From Streptomyces blattellae (GTDB lineage: Bacteria > Actinomycetota > Actinomycetes > Streptomycetales > Streptomycetaceae), in assembly GCF_009709555.1 (NCBI RefSeq), contig NZ_WJBG01000097.1, positions 1-32,750 on the forward strand: a stretch of DNA of 32,750 nucleotides, written 5' to 3'. Shown here in pieces: positions 1-7,371 of the stretch. The translations under genes were made by a program, and so were the position numbers. Under the pieces are notes generated by a model that saw only the letters and a program-made list of their open reading frames with translations, did no database searches and had not been told where the DNA came from. Within the stretch, counting starts at the first letter, position 1. Each line of letters starts with the position of its first letter.

Positions 1-66
1 TGACAGCCGCGGTCGGCTCCGCATCCCGGCCCTCGCTCTCACGGACCTTGCCGCGCAGCCGGTTGT
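1..66 (-). pseudogene. Internal fragment of an IS5-like transposase, cut by the IS256 element
   Basis: On the minus strand, positions 64 to 2 are open for 21 codons and read NRLRGKVRESEGRDAEPTAA plus V, running off the left edge. From memory this resembles the stretch just before the DSQSVK catalytic motif of IS5-family transposases in Streptomyces. The reading stops making sense exactly where the inverted repeat of the IS256-family element begins (67), so the upstream part of the gene is missing. The identification rests on a short stretch and could be wrong at family level. Confidence 0.45.
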
Positions 67-90
67 GGGTCTGTAAAGCGAGCGGTGTAA
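67..90 (+). repeat. Left terminal inverted repeat of the IS256-family element
   Basis: Pairs with 1427-1450. The outer nine bases (GGGTCTGTA) and the inner five (TGTAA) are identical between the two ends; the middle is degenerate. Confidence 0.75.
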
Positions 91-105
91 CTGGGGTTGG
101 TTTGG

Positions 106-1389
106 CTAGAGTTGGCCTGCGGTGAGGCGGCCGTCGAAGGCCAGGTCGAAGGCGTTCATGGCGCCCTTCCAGCGCATGGTCCAGCGTTTGCGGCCGGCGC
201 CGGTCGGGTCGAGGCTCATGACGGCCATATAGACGCACTTGAGCGCGGCCTGCTCCGTGGGGAAGTGCCCGCGGGCACGGACGGCCTTGCGGATGCGGGC
301 GTTGACGCTCTCGATGCTGTTGGTCGTGCACACAGTGCGGCGTATTTCCGCGTCAAACTGAAGGAAAGGCGTGAACTCCGCCCAGCTGGACTCCCAGAGG
401 CGGACGATCGCCGGGTATTTCTTGCCCCAGGTCTCGGCGAATTCCAGGAACCGTGTCGTGGCCGCGTCCTCGGTCGGCGCGGTGTAGACGGGCTTGAGCG
501 CCTTCGCGATCTTGTCCCAGTCCTGTCGGGCCGCGTAACGGAACAAGGCCCGCAGGAGGTGCACTACACATGTTTGCACCACAGTTCGCGGCCAGACCTC
601 ACCGACCGCGTCCGGTAGTCCCTTCAGTCCGTCGCAGACCAGCATCAGGACATCATCGACGCCCCTGTTCTTGAGCTCGGAGAGCACTCGCAGCCAGTGT
701 TTCGCGCCCTCACCGCCGTCGCCGGCCCACAGCCCGAGGATGTCGCGGTGCCCCTCGGCGGTGACCGCCCGGGCCACATAGATCGGCCTGTTCGCTACTT
801 GGCCATCGCGAATCTTGACGTTGATCGCGTCAATGAAGACGACCGGGTAGACGCGGTCGAGTGGCCTGTTCTGCCATTCGGCCATGCCGTCCATCACCTT
901 GTCGGTGATCGTGCTGATGGTCGTCTTGGACACGCTGGCGCCGTAGACCTCGGCCAGGTGCGAGGAGATCTCGCCGTGGGTGAGGCCCTTCGCGGACAGC
1001 GACAGGACCATCTCGTCGACGCCGCTCAGCCGGCGCTGCCGCTTCTTGACGATGGCCGGCTCGAAGGAACCCTCCCGGTCGCGGCGGACGTCGATCTCGA
1101 CCGGCCCGATGTCGGTCAGCACGGTCTTGGAGCGGGTGCCGTTGCGGGAGTTGCCGCCGTCCTTGCCCGCCGGGTCGTGCTTGTCGTAGCCGAGATGGTC
1201 GGTGATTTCGCCCTCCAGGGCGGACTCCAGAACCGTCTTGGTCAGCTGCTGCAGCAGCCCGCCCTCGCCGGTCAGCTGCAGACCCTTGCTCCGGGCCTGC
1301 GCGACGAGCTGCTCGATGAGCTTCTGCTCGACCGCCGCACTCTCCAGCGACGGTTCCGCCTGGTCATCGGCGGTCGCGGACTCGGTCAC
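106..1389 (-). CDS. IS256-family (mutator-type) transposase
   Basis: A 427-residue transposase, the normal length for IS256. The DDE triad is visible: Asp187 in VVFIDAINVK, Asp253 in VCDGLKGLPD and Glu360 in TTNSIESVNARIRK. The cysteine/histidine stretch TCVVHLLR (about 273-280) is also typical of the family. The N-terminal part carries the helix-rich DNA-binding segment, including LESALEGEITDHLGYDKHD. The enzyme catalyses movement of its own element, probably by a copy-out mechanism through a circular intermediate, as known for the family. It starts with GTG at 1389, and only a weak AAGAGA sits upstream. The frame is intact with no internal stop, so the protein may be active. Confidence 0.95.
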   Translation of the reverse strand: MTESATADDQAEPSLESAAVEQKLIEQLVAQARSKGLQLTGEGGLLQQLTKTVLESALEGEITDHLGYDKHDPAGKDGGNSRNGTRSKTVLTDIGPVEIDVRRDREGSFEPAIVKKRQRRLSGVDEMVLSLSAKGLTHGEISSHLAEVYGASVSKTTISTITDKVMDGMAEWQNRPLDRVYPVVFIDAINVKIRDGQVANRPIYVARAVTAEGHRDILGLWAGDGGEGAKHWLRVLSELKNRGVDDVLMLVCDGLKGLPDAVGEVWPRTVVQTCVVHLLRALFRYAARQDWDKIAKALKPVYTAPTEDAATTRFLEFAETWGKKYPAIVRLWESSWAEFTPFLQFDAEIRRTVCTTNSIESVNARIRKAVRARGHFPTEQAALKCVYMAVMSLDPTGAGRKRWTMRWKGAMNAFDLAFDGRLTAGQL

Positions 1390-1426
1390 GGTGTCAGTCG
1401 CTTGATGTCTCTTCCATGATCATCAA

Positions 1427-1450
1427 TTACATCGGTGAGCGTACAGACCC
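1427..1450 (-). repeat. Right terminal inverted repeat of the IS256-family element
   Basis: Reverse complement of the left end with seven mismatches. It lies 37 bp upstream of the transposase GTG start, so it is probably also close to the transposase promoter. Confidence 0.75.
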
Positions 1451-1554
1451 GGTCACCGCACCCATATCGCCGTCGTACCACCCGGGTTGCTCGCCCGCGC
1501 AACCTCCGCAGTCAGAGACGGGACCTGCTCACCGGAACGGGGACGAAGGGACAA
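1451..1554 (-). pseudogene. 5' fragment of an IS1182-like transposase gene
   Basis: On the minus strand a TTG at 1554, with GAGG six bases upstream, opens a frame reading SLRPRSGEQVPSLTAEVARA, then SNPGGTTAIWVR, then a stop at 1455-1453. From memory this is the N-terminus of a Streptomyces transposase group, probably IS1182, that normally continues WVRDRLDGL. The gene breaks off at the IS256 inverted repeat, about 35 codons in. The base pattern at the break could fit a one-base slip followed by the insertion. It is a dead remnant. The family name is a recollection, not a search result. Confidence 0.5.
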
Positions 1555-2051
1555 CGAGCACCTCGACAGCTGCATCGGTCATCGGAACCACACGAGCATG
1601 CCCGTCGATCTTGCTGCCGCACCGGGAAATTCCAAGATCCCCGACAGAGTCAAGCTGAAACGTTGAGGCGTCGAGGGCGAGGCCGTCTCCACGTTGCAGG
1701 AATGGATCAGCAGCGGAATCGTGTCCCTACGGCATTCTCCTGCCTGAGGGATCGCACCGGGGCCGGCCGCCCCGGTTCATTGAGGTCGGGGTGGAGCCGC
1801 GTGGGCCGGTGGGCACTGTCGTGCCGGTGGTGAAGCACTTCTGGGTGCCGGGGCCGGCGCTCGTGGCCGTGGGCGGACTGCTCGCCGTCATCTTCTACCG
1901 AGGCAGTCAACTCACCTCGGTGTGCGGCCCCGCTGGTGTCCCGCCTTTATCGGCAACGCGTCGTCCTGATCGCTTGCTTGAGACGCCGCTGCACCGACCG
2001 GGCCGCGTTCCCGTGGTGATCACCGGCTACGAAATCCTGCCAGCGCCTGAT
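1555..2051. other. 497 bp without a confident gene
   Basis: No complete recognisable gene was found. A plus-strand frame from about 1722 through the GTG at 1791 to 2057 encodes a short hydrophobic stretch (HFWVPGPALVAVGGLLAVIF) followed by a low-complexity tail. It resembles no family I know and has no convincing ribosome binding site. Given the transposase debris to the left, this is probably decayed DNA between mobile elements and the catabolic operon. Confidence 0.5.
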
Positions 2052-2837
2052 TCATGACACTCCCGGTGTGCCGGCGACTATCCCGTCGGGATGGTTCTGG
2101 AGCTGGTCCGGATCGTAGAGTGTGAGCGGTATGTCGGCGGTGCGCCGCACTCGCTCATGGGTCGCGAGAGCTTCGTAGATGTTCTCGCAAATGCCTATCG
2201 GGTGGTCGGTGTCGAGGTTGCGACGCATGAAGTAGGCGTCGGTCAGCGTCACCACGCCGGCGGTGGTGTCTGCCTCTACCACCATCGACGCCCGGTGATG
2301 CGATCCAGCCCACCAGGTGCGCAGCCCGGGCACCACCTCGTCCTCGTCGGCGAGCAGGCGTACCCGGTCCCACGCTTCGTCCGTGAGGTAGCGCAGCACG
2401 TCCCGCGGCAGGCACGACCATCGATCGTCGTGGGGGTGCCTCCTGGTGCGGTGGAAGTGGGTCCAGCCACGCTCCGTGAGGCAGATCTGAGCGTTGCCGA
2501 ACAGCGGCACGTTCGAGGTCGTGTACAGCTGGAGCGGGGTGAGCAGTACGTGGGTGACGTCGTCGGGCGCGATGCCGAGTGCCGCGAGTTGCTCCGGCAT
2601 CCACTGCCCCGGGGCTCGGCGCATCGCGGCGCGTTCGCCGAGGAATCCGGCCCATTGCGCGTTCATCGGGCCGAGATCCTCGGCCGGGCCGGTGCCGACC
2701 AGCGCCGTGACTCCGTCTCCCTGGATCAGTGCGGCCTGGAAAGCCAGGCGGTACCATTTGTCCCAGTCGGACATCCAGTACACCTCGGGGCCGGGGACGT
2801 CTCCGTCTCCCATGTGCAGTAGTCGTACTCCGAACAT
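2052..2837 (-). CDS. Metallo-beta-lactamase-fold protein lacking the HxHxDH metal motif
   Basis: This protein of about 261 residues follows the layout of AHL-lactonase-like MBL hydrolases. It has an N-terminal strand pair, a motif after VTHVLLT, a long helical insert, SHHRASMVV, LTDAYF and a C-terminal YDPDQL. The metal-binding motif THxHxDH is replaced by TPLQLYT (about residues 100-106), so all four ligands (H, H, D, H) are gone. The later His of SHHRAS and the Asp of LTDAYF remain, and the last GHD-like element is YDP. Zinc hydrolysis is therefore unlikely; a binding or non-metal role is possible. I chose ATG 2837 because GAAGGGA lies just upstream. A GTG at 2876 overlaps the alcohol dehydrogenase stop but has no Shine-Dalgarno sequence. 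It is the last gene of the minus-strand catabolic operon. Confidence 0.75.
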   Translation of the reverse strand: MFGVRLLHMGDGDVPGPEVYWMSDWDKWYRLAFQAALIQGDGVTALVGTGPAEDLGPMNAQWAGFLGERAAMRRAPGQWMPEQLAALGIAPDDVTHVLLTPLQLYTTSNVPLFGNAQICLTERGWTHFHRTRRHPHDDRWSCLPRDVLRYLTDEAWDRVRLLADEDEVVPGLRTWWAGSHHRASMVVEADTTAGVVTLTDAYFMRRNLDTDHPIGICENIYEALATHERVRRTADIPLTLYDPDQLQNHPDGIVAGTPGVS

Positions 2838-2872
2838 CTGGTTCCCTTCGTGCTGTTCACGGCACAATGCGT

Positions 2873-3805
2873 TCACGGGTGCAGCAGCGCCTTCACCACG
2901 TCGTGACGTCCGTGCATGAGCTCGGTGAAGATCGAGACGCCGTCGTCGAGCGGGAACGGCGTCGCCCAGTCCAGCGGCACGTCACGGGCGAGCTTCACCG
3001 CGTGCGTGAATTCCGCCGATGTGTAGCAGTAGGAGCCGATCACCCGCTTCTCTTCCCGGACGATGTGCTGGCCGTCGAATGCGGCATCCCCACTGAGCAG
3101 GCCGATCCAGACGGCGCTGCCACCGGGGCGCAGACGCAGGACCGACAGCGCGTGGGTCGCGGCAGCCCCGACGGCGTCGATCACCACGTCGAACTCGCCC
3201 TCAAGGTCCGGCCCGGTGTTCGCGGCACCGAGGCGGACGGCGACATCGAGGCGGTCCTCGGCCAGGTCGCACACGGAGACATCGGTTGAGTACTGCCGGG
3301 CGACGAGCAACGCCATCAGTCCGATCGTGCCCGCGCCGAGAACCGCGATACGGGCTCCCGGAGGCGGGGCGGCGAGGTTGAGCGCGTGCACCGCGTTGGC
3401 CAGGGGCTCGATCAGCGCCGCGGTGTCGAAGCTCATGGAGTCCGGCAGCGTGTGCAGGGCGGCGGAAGGAACGGCCACGTACTCGGCGAAGGCTCCCGCC
3501 CGGTGTATGCCGATGATGGACCGGTTGCGGCACAGGTGGTCCTGACCGATCGTGCAGAGGTCGCACGTGCCGCAGCTGAGCAGCGGATTCGCCGTCACCC
3601 GCCTCCCGTCTTCGGTCGTGCCGGAGAACTCATGGCCCATCACCAGCGGGGGTCGGCGAAAGTCGCTGCTGCTGATTCCGTGCAACTCGCTGCCGCAGAT
3701 GCCCACTGCGCAGACGCGGACCAAGGTCTCACCCGGTGCGGGAACCGGGTCGGCGACGTGAAGCAGCTCCACTGTGCTCGGCTTGGTGAATACCAGGGCG
3801 CGCAT
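2873..3805 (-). CDS. Zinc-dependent alcohol dehydrogenase (MDR family)
   Basis: A 310-residue medium-chain dehydrogenase, slightly short for the family. The GroES-like domain has catalytic zinc ligands Cys37 (GICGSE) and His58-Glu59 (GHEF), with a structural zinc site of Cys78, Cys81, Cys84 and Cys92. The Rossmann domain carries LGAGTIG (155-161). Proteins of this type oxidise secondary hydroxyls of polyols or sugar acids, such as threonine, sorbitol or galactitol dehydrogenases, using NAD(P). The gene begins four bases after the hydroxyacid dehydrogenase stop, so the two are co-transcribed and probably coupled. In this operon a sugar or sugar-acid 4- or 5-dehydrogenase is a reasonable guess. 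The substrate cannot be read from the sequence. Confidence 0.9.
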   Translation of the reverse strand: MRALVFTKPSTVELLHVADPVPAPGETLVRVCAVGICGSELHGISSSDFRRPPLVMGHEFSGTTEDGRRVTANPLLSCGTCDLCTIGQDHLCRNRSIIGIHRAGAFAEYVAVPSAALHTLPDSMSFDTAALIEPLANAVHALNLAAPPPGARIAVLGAGTIGLMALLVARQYSTDVSVCDLAEDRLDVAVRLGAANTGPDLEGEFDVVIDAVGAAATHALSVLRLRPGGSAVWIGLLSGDAAFDGQHIVREEKRVIGSYCYTSAEFTHAVKLARDVPLDWATPFPLDDGVSIFTELMHGRHDVVKALLHP

Positions 3806-3809
3806 CGGG

Positions 3810-4739
3810 TCACGCCGTTTCGACGAGCAGGTCGCGCAGTATCTGTGCGGCCCGCACGCGCAGTGCCGGGAGCGATGACGTGGACAAGTAGGCGATGTGC
3901 GGGGTTACCAGCGCGCGGCGGTGCCCGGCGAGTTCCGCGGCCGGGCCGACGGGCGGTTCGCTGGAGAGCACGTCGAGCGAGGCGAAGCCCAGCGTGGCCG
4001 CCTTCAGTGCGTCCAGCAGCGCGGCTTCGTCCACCAGCGCACCGCGCGCGGTGTTCACCAGGTGCCCGTCCGGCCCCAGGGCGGCGAGGACGTCCGCGTC
4101 GACAAGGCCACGCGTCTGCTCGGTCGAGGGAATGTGGAGCGTCAGGTGATTCACCGCCCTGGCCAACTCCGGCAGGCTGCCCCAGCGCGAGACTCCGGCC
4201 GGCAGGTCACCGACGTACGGGTCCCACACATGCACGGGAAAGCCGAGAGCCTGGGCACGGCGTGCCACCTCGCGTCCGATACGGCCGAAGCCCGCGACGC
4301 CGACAGGGTCTTTTGCCGGCGGCAGGGGCTGGGCGAAGCCCGCGATGCCCCAGGCGACATCGGTGACGCGGCGCGAGGCTGCGGTCAGTCTTCTGTTGTG
4401 GGCGTAGATCGCGGCCATACTGTGGTCGGCGACCTCGGCGAGGCAGTAGTCGTCGACGTTGCTCACCGTCACACCGTGACGCGCCGCCGCCGCCAGGTCG
4501 ATGTTGTCCAGGCCGATGCCGTAGCGCACCACCGCCCGCAGTCCGGGCAGCCCGGCCAGCACACGGTCGGTGATCGGCGCCCACTGCACCAGCAGCCCGT
4601 CGGCGCCCTTGGCCACGTCGAGGACCTCGTCCTCGGTGGTGGCGGCGTGGCAACTCACCTCGAAATCGGGGGCGAGCACCGCGCGTTCATGGGAGCCGTC
4701 GCCGAGATTGGTGTCGGTAATGACAATTCGGGTCGTCAC
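3810..4739 (-). CDS. D-isomer-specific 2-hydroxyacid dehydrogenase (CtBP/phosphoglycerate dehydrogenase-like)
   Basis: A 309-residue NAD-dependent dehydrogenase with the split catalytic domain of the family. The Rossmann motif is VAGFGRIG (148-155). The catalytic triad is Arg232 in NTARGALVD, Glu261 in LSSEPP and His281 in VTPHIAYLS. These enzymes interconvert 2-keto and D-2-hydroxy acids in the cytoplasm. The GTG start at 4739 is preceded by GAGGAA at good spacing. The gene sits 45 bp after the SDR and 4 bp before the alcohol dehydrogenase. A role in handling a hydroxy- or keto-acid made from the sugar is plausible but unproven. Confidence 0.92.
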   Translation of the reverse strand: MTTRIVITDTNLGDGSHERAVLAPDFEVSCHAATTEDEVLDVAKGADGLLVQWAPITDRVLAGLPGLRAVVRYGIGLDNIDLAAAARHGVTVSNVDDYCLAEVADHSMAAIYAHNRRLTAASRRVTDVAWGIAGFAQPLPPAKDPVGVAGFGRIGREVARRAQALGFPVHVWDPYVGDLPAGVSRWGSLPELARAVNHLTLHIPSTEQTRGLVDADVLAALGPDGHLVNTARGALVDEAALLDALKAATLGFASLDVLSSEPPVGPAAELAGHRRALVTPHIAYLSTSSLPALRVRAAQILRDLLVETA

Positions 4740-4784
4740 AGCGGTTCCTCTGTTCGATGGTTTCGGCTCGGTAGCCGGTTGCCG

Positions 4785-5573
4785 TCAGGCCGAGCCGGCG
4801 AACGACGCGGTGTCGCCCAGTCCCTCAGGGCCCATGGCGAGGTAGCCGCCGTCGACGGGCACTTCGGCCCCGGTGATGAAGCTGGCGTCGGACGACAGGA
4901 GGAAGGCGATGGCGCGGGCCACCTCTTCCGGCTCCCCTAGCCGGCGCAGCAGGTGGTAACGGCCCCAGACGGGCTCCCACCTCGCGCGGTCACCCTGCGC
5001 GGCGCGGGCGACCTCAGGTGTCCAGATCCAGCCGGGGCTGACCACGTTCACCCGGATGCCGTCCTCGGCGAGGTCCATCGCCATGCACTTGGTCAGCGTG
5101 ACGATCGCGCCCTTGGTCGCGTTGTACGTCCACCGTGAGGGCTGCGCGATGTGCGCCGAGATGCTGGCGGTGTTGACGATCGCGGCGCCGTCGGCGCGGG
5201 CCAGCAGCGGATGGGCCGCCTGGACGACGTTGCTGATCCCCCGGACGTTGACAGCCAGGACCCGGTCCCAGTCCTCGGTGCTGACGTTCAGCCCGCGGGC
5301 GAGAAAGCTGACGGCGCAGTTGACCACGAAGTCGAGGCCCGCCTCCAGCCGGCCCACGGCCGCCTCCACCGCCTCGCGGTCGGCCACATCGACGGTGACC
5401 CCGCTCGCGTGACCGCCGGCGGCTTCGATCCGCTCGGTGGTGCGGGCCAGACCGTCGGCATCGATGTCGAGGCAGAGCACGCTGGCTCCGCGTCCGGCCA
5501 GCTCCGCCGCGGTGGCCGCGCCGATGCCGGAGGCCGCGCCGGTGACGAGCGCGCCCCGTCCGTTCCACTCCAT
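4785..5573 (-). CDS. Short-chain dehydrogenase/reductase (SDR)
   Basis: A 262-residue classical SDR. The cofactor motif is TGAASGIG (11-18), and Asp36-Asp38 in CLDIDAD at the end of strand 2 suggests preference for NAD. The active site shows Ser139 (NTASISA), Tyr150 and Lys154 (YNATK). The C-terminal ITGAEVPVDGGYLA is standard. ATG 5573 has GGAAGGA upstream. The gene lies downstream of the binding-protein gene, beyond a very stable stem-loop (5607-5641), so its expression may be lower than or separate from the transporter. In an operon led by a rhamnosidase, an L-rhamnose 1-dehydrogenase or a 3-deoxy-rhamnonate 4-dehydrogenase are both candidates, as SDRs serve both steps in the known non-phosphorylative pathway. 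Confidence 0.93.
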   Translation of the reverse strand: MEWNGRGALVTGAASGIGAATAAELAGRGASVLCLDIDADGLARTTERIEAAGGHASGVTVDVADREAVEAAVGRLEAGLDFVVNCAVSFLARGLNVSTEDWDRVLAVNVRGISNVVQAAHPLLARADGAAIVNTASISAHIAQPSRWTYNATKGAIVTLTKCMAMDLAEDGIRVNVVSPGWIWTPEVARAAQGDRARWEPVWGRYHLLRRLGEPEEVARAIAFLLSSDASFITGAEVPVDGGYLAMGPEGLGDTASFAGSA

Positions 5574-5606
5574 GCCTGCTGTCCTTCCGTGCTGGTGGTA
5601 CCGGTG

Positions 5607-5641
5607 CCGGCCGGCGGGGCGGGACGCGCCCCGCCGGCCGG
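5607..5641 (-). terminator. Perfect 15-bp stem-loop between binding-protein and SDR genes
   Basis: CCGGCCGGCGGGGCG (5607-5621) pairs perfectly with 5627-5641 around a five-base loop. It lies 11 bp past the stop codon of the substrate-binding protein and 34 bp before the SDR start. There is no U-run. In streptomycetes such hairpins can act as partial terminators or as 3' RNA stabilisers, and either would raise binding-protein mRNA relative to downstream genes. The structure is seen; the function is inferred. Confidence 0.7.
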
Positions 5642-5651
5642 GACGGGCGGC

Positions 5652-7244
5652 TCAGTTCGAGACCCACACGTTGTTGAAGGTGGGCACGTAGTAACGCAGA
5701 CGGCTGGGGTTCTGCAGGTCGGCGCTGTGGACCCGCTTGCCGTAGAGGAACCCGGTCGGCGCGCTGGTCGTCCACACCCACGGCAGCTGCTGGGTGAGCA
5801 CCTTGTCCGCGGCGATCCAGTCGGCCTTCTGGGTCGCCGGGTCCGAGGAGGCCCGCGCGGCGTCGGCGTGCTTGTCGAACGTCGCGTTCTTGAAGCCGCC
5901 CGTGTTGAGGTCACCGGTCGAGTGCAGGAACCGGTAGGGCAGTCCGCCGGGGGTCAGGAAGCCTGCCATCGTCCAGCAGACCGCGGTGTACTTCTTGGCG
6001 AAGAAGGCGCCGACCCAGGACGAGGTGTCGAGGGTGTCGAGCTTCACGTCGAATCCTGCGGCCTTGAGCTGGGAGACGATCACATCGGTCGCCGGGCGGG
6101 AGTTGTTGCAGGTGTAGGTGAAGGCGGCCTTCTTGCCGGTGGATTGTTCGTACTCCTTCACGAGCGCCTTGGCCCCTGCCAGGTCGTATCCGGGATCGGT
6201 GTTGTCGCTGTGCCGAGGATCGCCCTCCGGGAACAGGCTCACCGCCGGCTTGCCGAGACCTTCGGTCGTGAGGTCGGCGATGGCCTGCCGGTCCAGCGCC
6301 TTGGAGACCGCCTCCCGCAGCCGTATATCGCTGAACGGCTGCGTCGCCAGGTTGAGGATGATGCTGTCCTGGTCCTGCCCCACGCCCTGGACGAAGTTGA
6401 CCGCGCTGTTGTTCTTCGCGTCCTTCATGACGGTCGGGTCGACAGTGCCCATCAGGTCCACGTCTCCGGCCTGCAAGGCCTGGTAGGCGCTCTGCGGGTC
6501 GGCGATGGTCTTGATGGTCACCTTGTCGAGGTACGCCGGCTTCTTGTCCTTGTTCCAGTAGTGGGGGTTGCGCACCAGCACTTCGGGCTTGCCAGGAGCC
6601 CACGACTCGACCATGTAGGGGCCCACTCCTGACGCGTGCGCCGTGTACTCGTCGCCGTACTTCTTCAGCGCGGTGGGCGAGGCGATGTAGCCCGCGGTTC
6701 CCGAGCCGTCGTAGCTGAAGACATAGGGCAGGTCCGCGAACGGTGCCTTCATCTGGAAGATCACCGTCGTGTCGTCGGGGGCTTCGACGGACTTCACCGA
6801 GGACAGCAGCGCGGCGGCGGTGGACGACGGTGCCATGGCGCGGTCCATGTTGAACTTGACCGCGGCCGCGTTGAAGGCGGTGCCGTCGCTGAACTTCAGC
6901 CCGGTCGGCAGCTTCATCGTCCACGTCATCTGGTCCGGGCTCGCGGTCATCGAGGTGGCGATGTTGGGCTGCGGACGGCCGCCCAGCTCGGGCACGGCCA
7001 TGAGCGTGTCGTAGATGGCCTCACCGGTCAGGGCCATTGCGTTCGCCGAGCCCTTGGCAGGGTCGAGCGTGGTGACCTCGGTACCGGCGGCGACGGTGAG
7101 CGATCCGCCCGTCTTCGGGCTCGCGCTGTCGCCGGAGCCCGACTTCGAGCCGTCGGTGGTCGTGGCGCAACCTGCGAGCACTGCGGTGACCGTGGCCATC
7201 GCGAGCAGGGCTGGGGCACGGCGTGCTGTTGTTCGGGTTTTCAT
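5652..7244 (-). CDS. ABC transporter family-5 substrate-binding lipoprotein
   Basis: A 530-residue SBP_bac_5 protein (peptide, nickel or glycoside binding). The N-terminus has Arg/Lys residues, a hydrophobic stretch and the lipobox LAGC, with Cys26 as the lipidated residue, so it is anchored outside the membrane. The family start region (GTEVTTLDPAKGSANAMAL) and the domain patterns FNAAAVKFNMDRAM and DIRLREAVSKALDRQAI are clear. It delivers ligand to the two permeases and two ATPases encoded upstream in the same operon. ATG 7244 has AAAGG at normal spacing. Family-5 proteins bind oligopeptides but also oligosaccharides and glycosides; the rhamnosidase suggests a rhamnoside ligand. Confidence 0.95.
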   Translation of the reverse strand: MKTRTTARRAPALLAMATVTAVLAGCATTTDGSKSGSGDSASPKTGGSLTVAAGTEVTTLDPAKGSANAMALTGEAIYDTLMAVPELGGRPQPNIATSMTASPDQMTWTMKLPTGLKFSDGTAFNAAAVKFNMDRAMAPSSTAAALLSSVKSVEAPDDTTVIFQMKAPFADLPYVFSYDGSGTAGYIASPTALKKYGDEYTAHASGVGPYMVESWAPGKPEVLVRNPHYWNKDKKPAYLDKVTIKTIADPQSAYQALQAGDVDLMGTVDPTVMKDAKNNSAVNFVQGVGQDQDSIILNLATQPFSDIRLREAVSKALDRQAIADLTTEGLGKPAVSLFPEGDPRHSDNTDPGYDLAGAKALVKEYEQSTGKKAAFTYTCNNSRPATDVIVSQLKAAGFDVKLDTLDTSSWVGAFFAKKYTAVCWTMAGFLTPGGLPYRFLHSTGDLNTGGFKNATFDKHADAARASSDPATQKADWIAADKVLTQQLPWVWTTSAPTGFLYGKRVHSADLQNPSRLRYYVPTFNNVWVSN

Positions 7245-7371
7245 CCGTCTGACCTTTCTGAGGCCCGTGCGTCGACCGCGAGACGCCTGGGGCAGGGCGG
7301 AACCATGACCGGCTTCGTGAGGGGTGACGTGGATGGTCCTGGGAGCGGAGAGAGATGCGGCGCGGTGCGCG

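Larger units (their letters stand above)
67..1450. mobile_element. IS256-family insertion sequence (1384 bp)
   Basis: The element is delimited by imperfect inverted repeats. The left end at 67-90 starts GGGTCTGTA and ends TGTAA. The right end at 1427-1450, read on the minus strand, also starts GGGTCTGTA and ends TGTAA. The two 24-nt ends agree at 17 of 24 positions. A single transposase gene fills the interior, as expected for IS256 elements of about 1.4 kb. No 8-9 bp direct repeat is visible outside the ends (CCGGTTGT on the left, GGTCACCG on the right). The flanks are also different broken transposases, so the copy has probably been rearranged since insertion. Confidence 0.85.

Noticed and set aside
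59..1458. Target-site duplication of the IS256 element
   Set aside because: CCGGTTGT on the left and GGTCACCG on the right do not match; no duplication can be claimed.
1791..2057. Short hydrophobic open frame in the left intergenic region
   Set aside because: No ribosome binding site, no known homology and a low-complexity tail; not supported as a gene.
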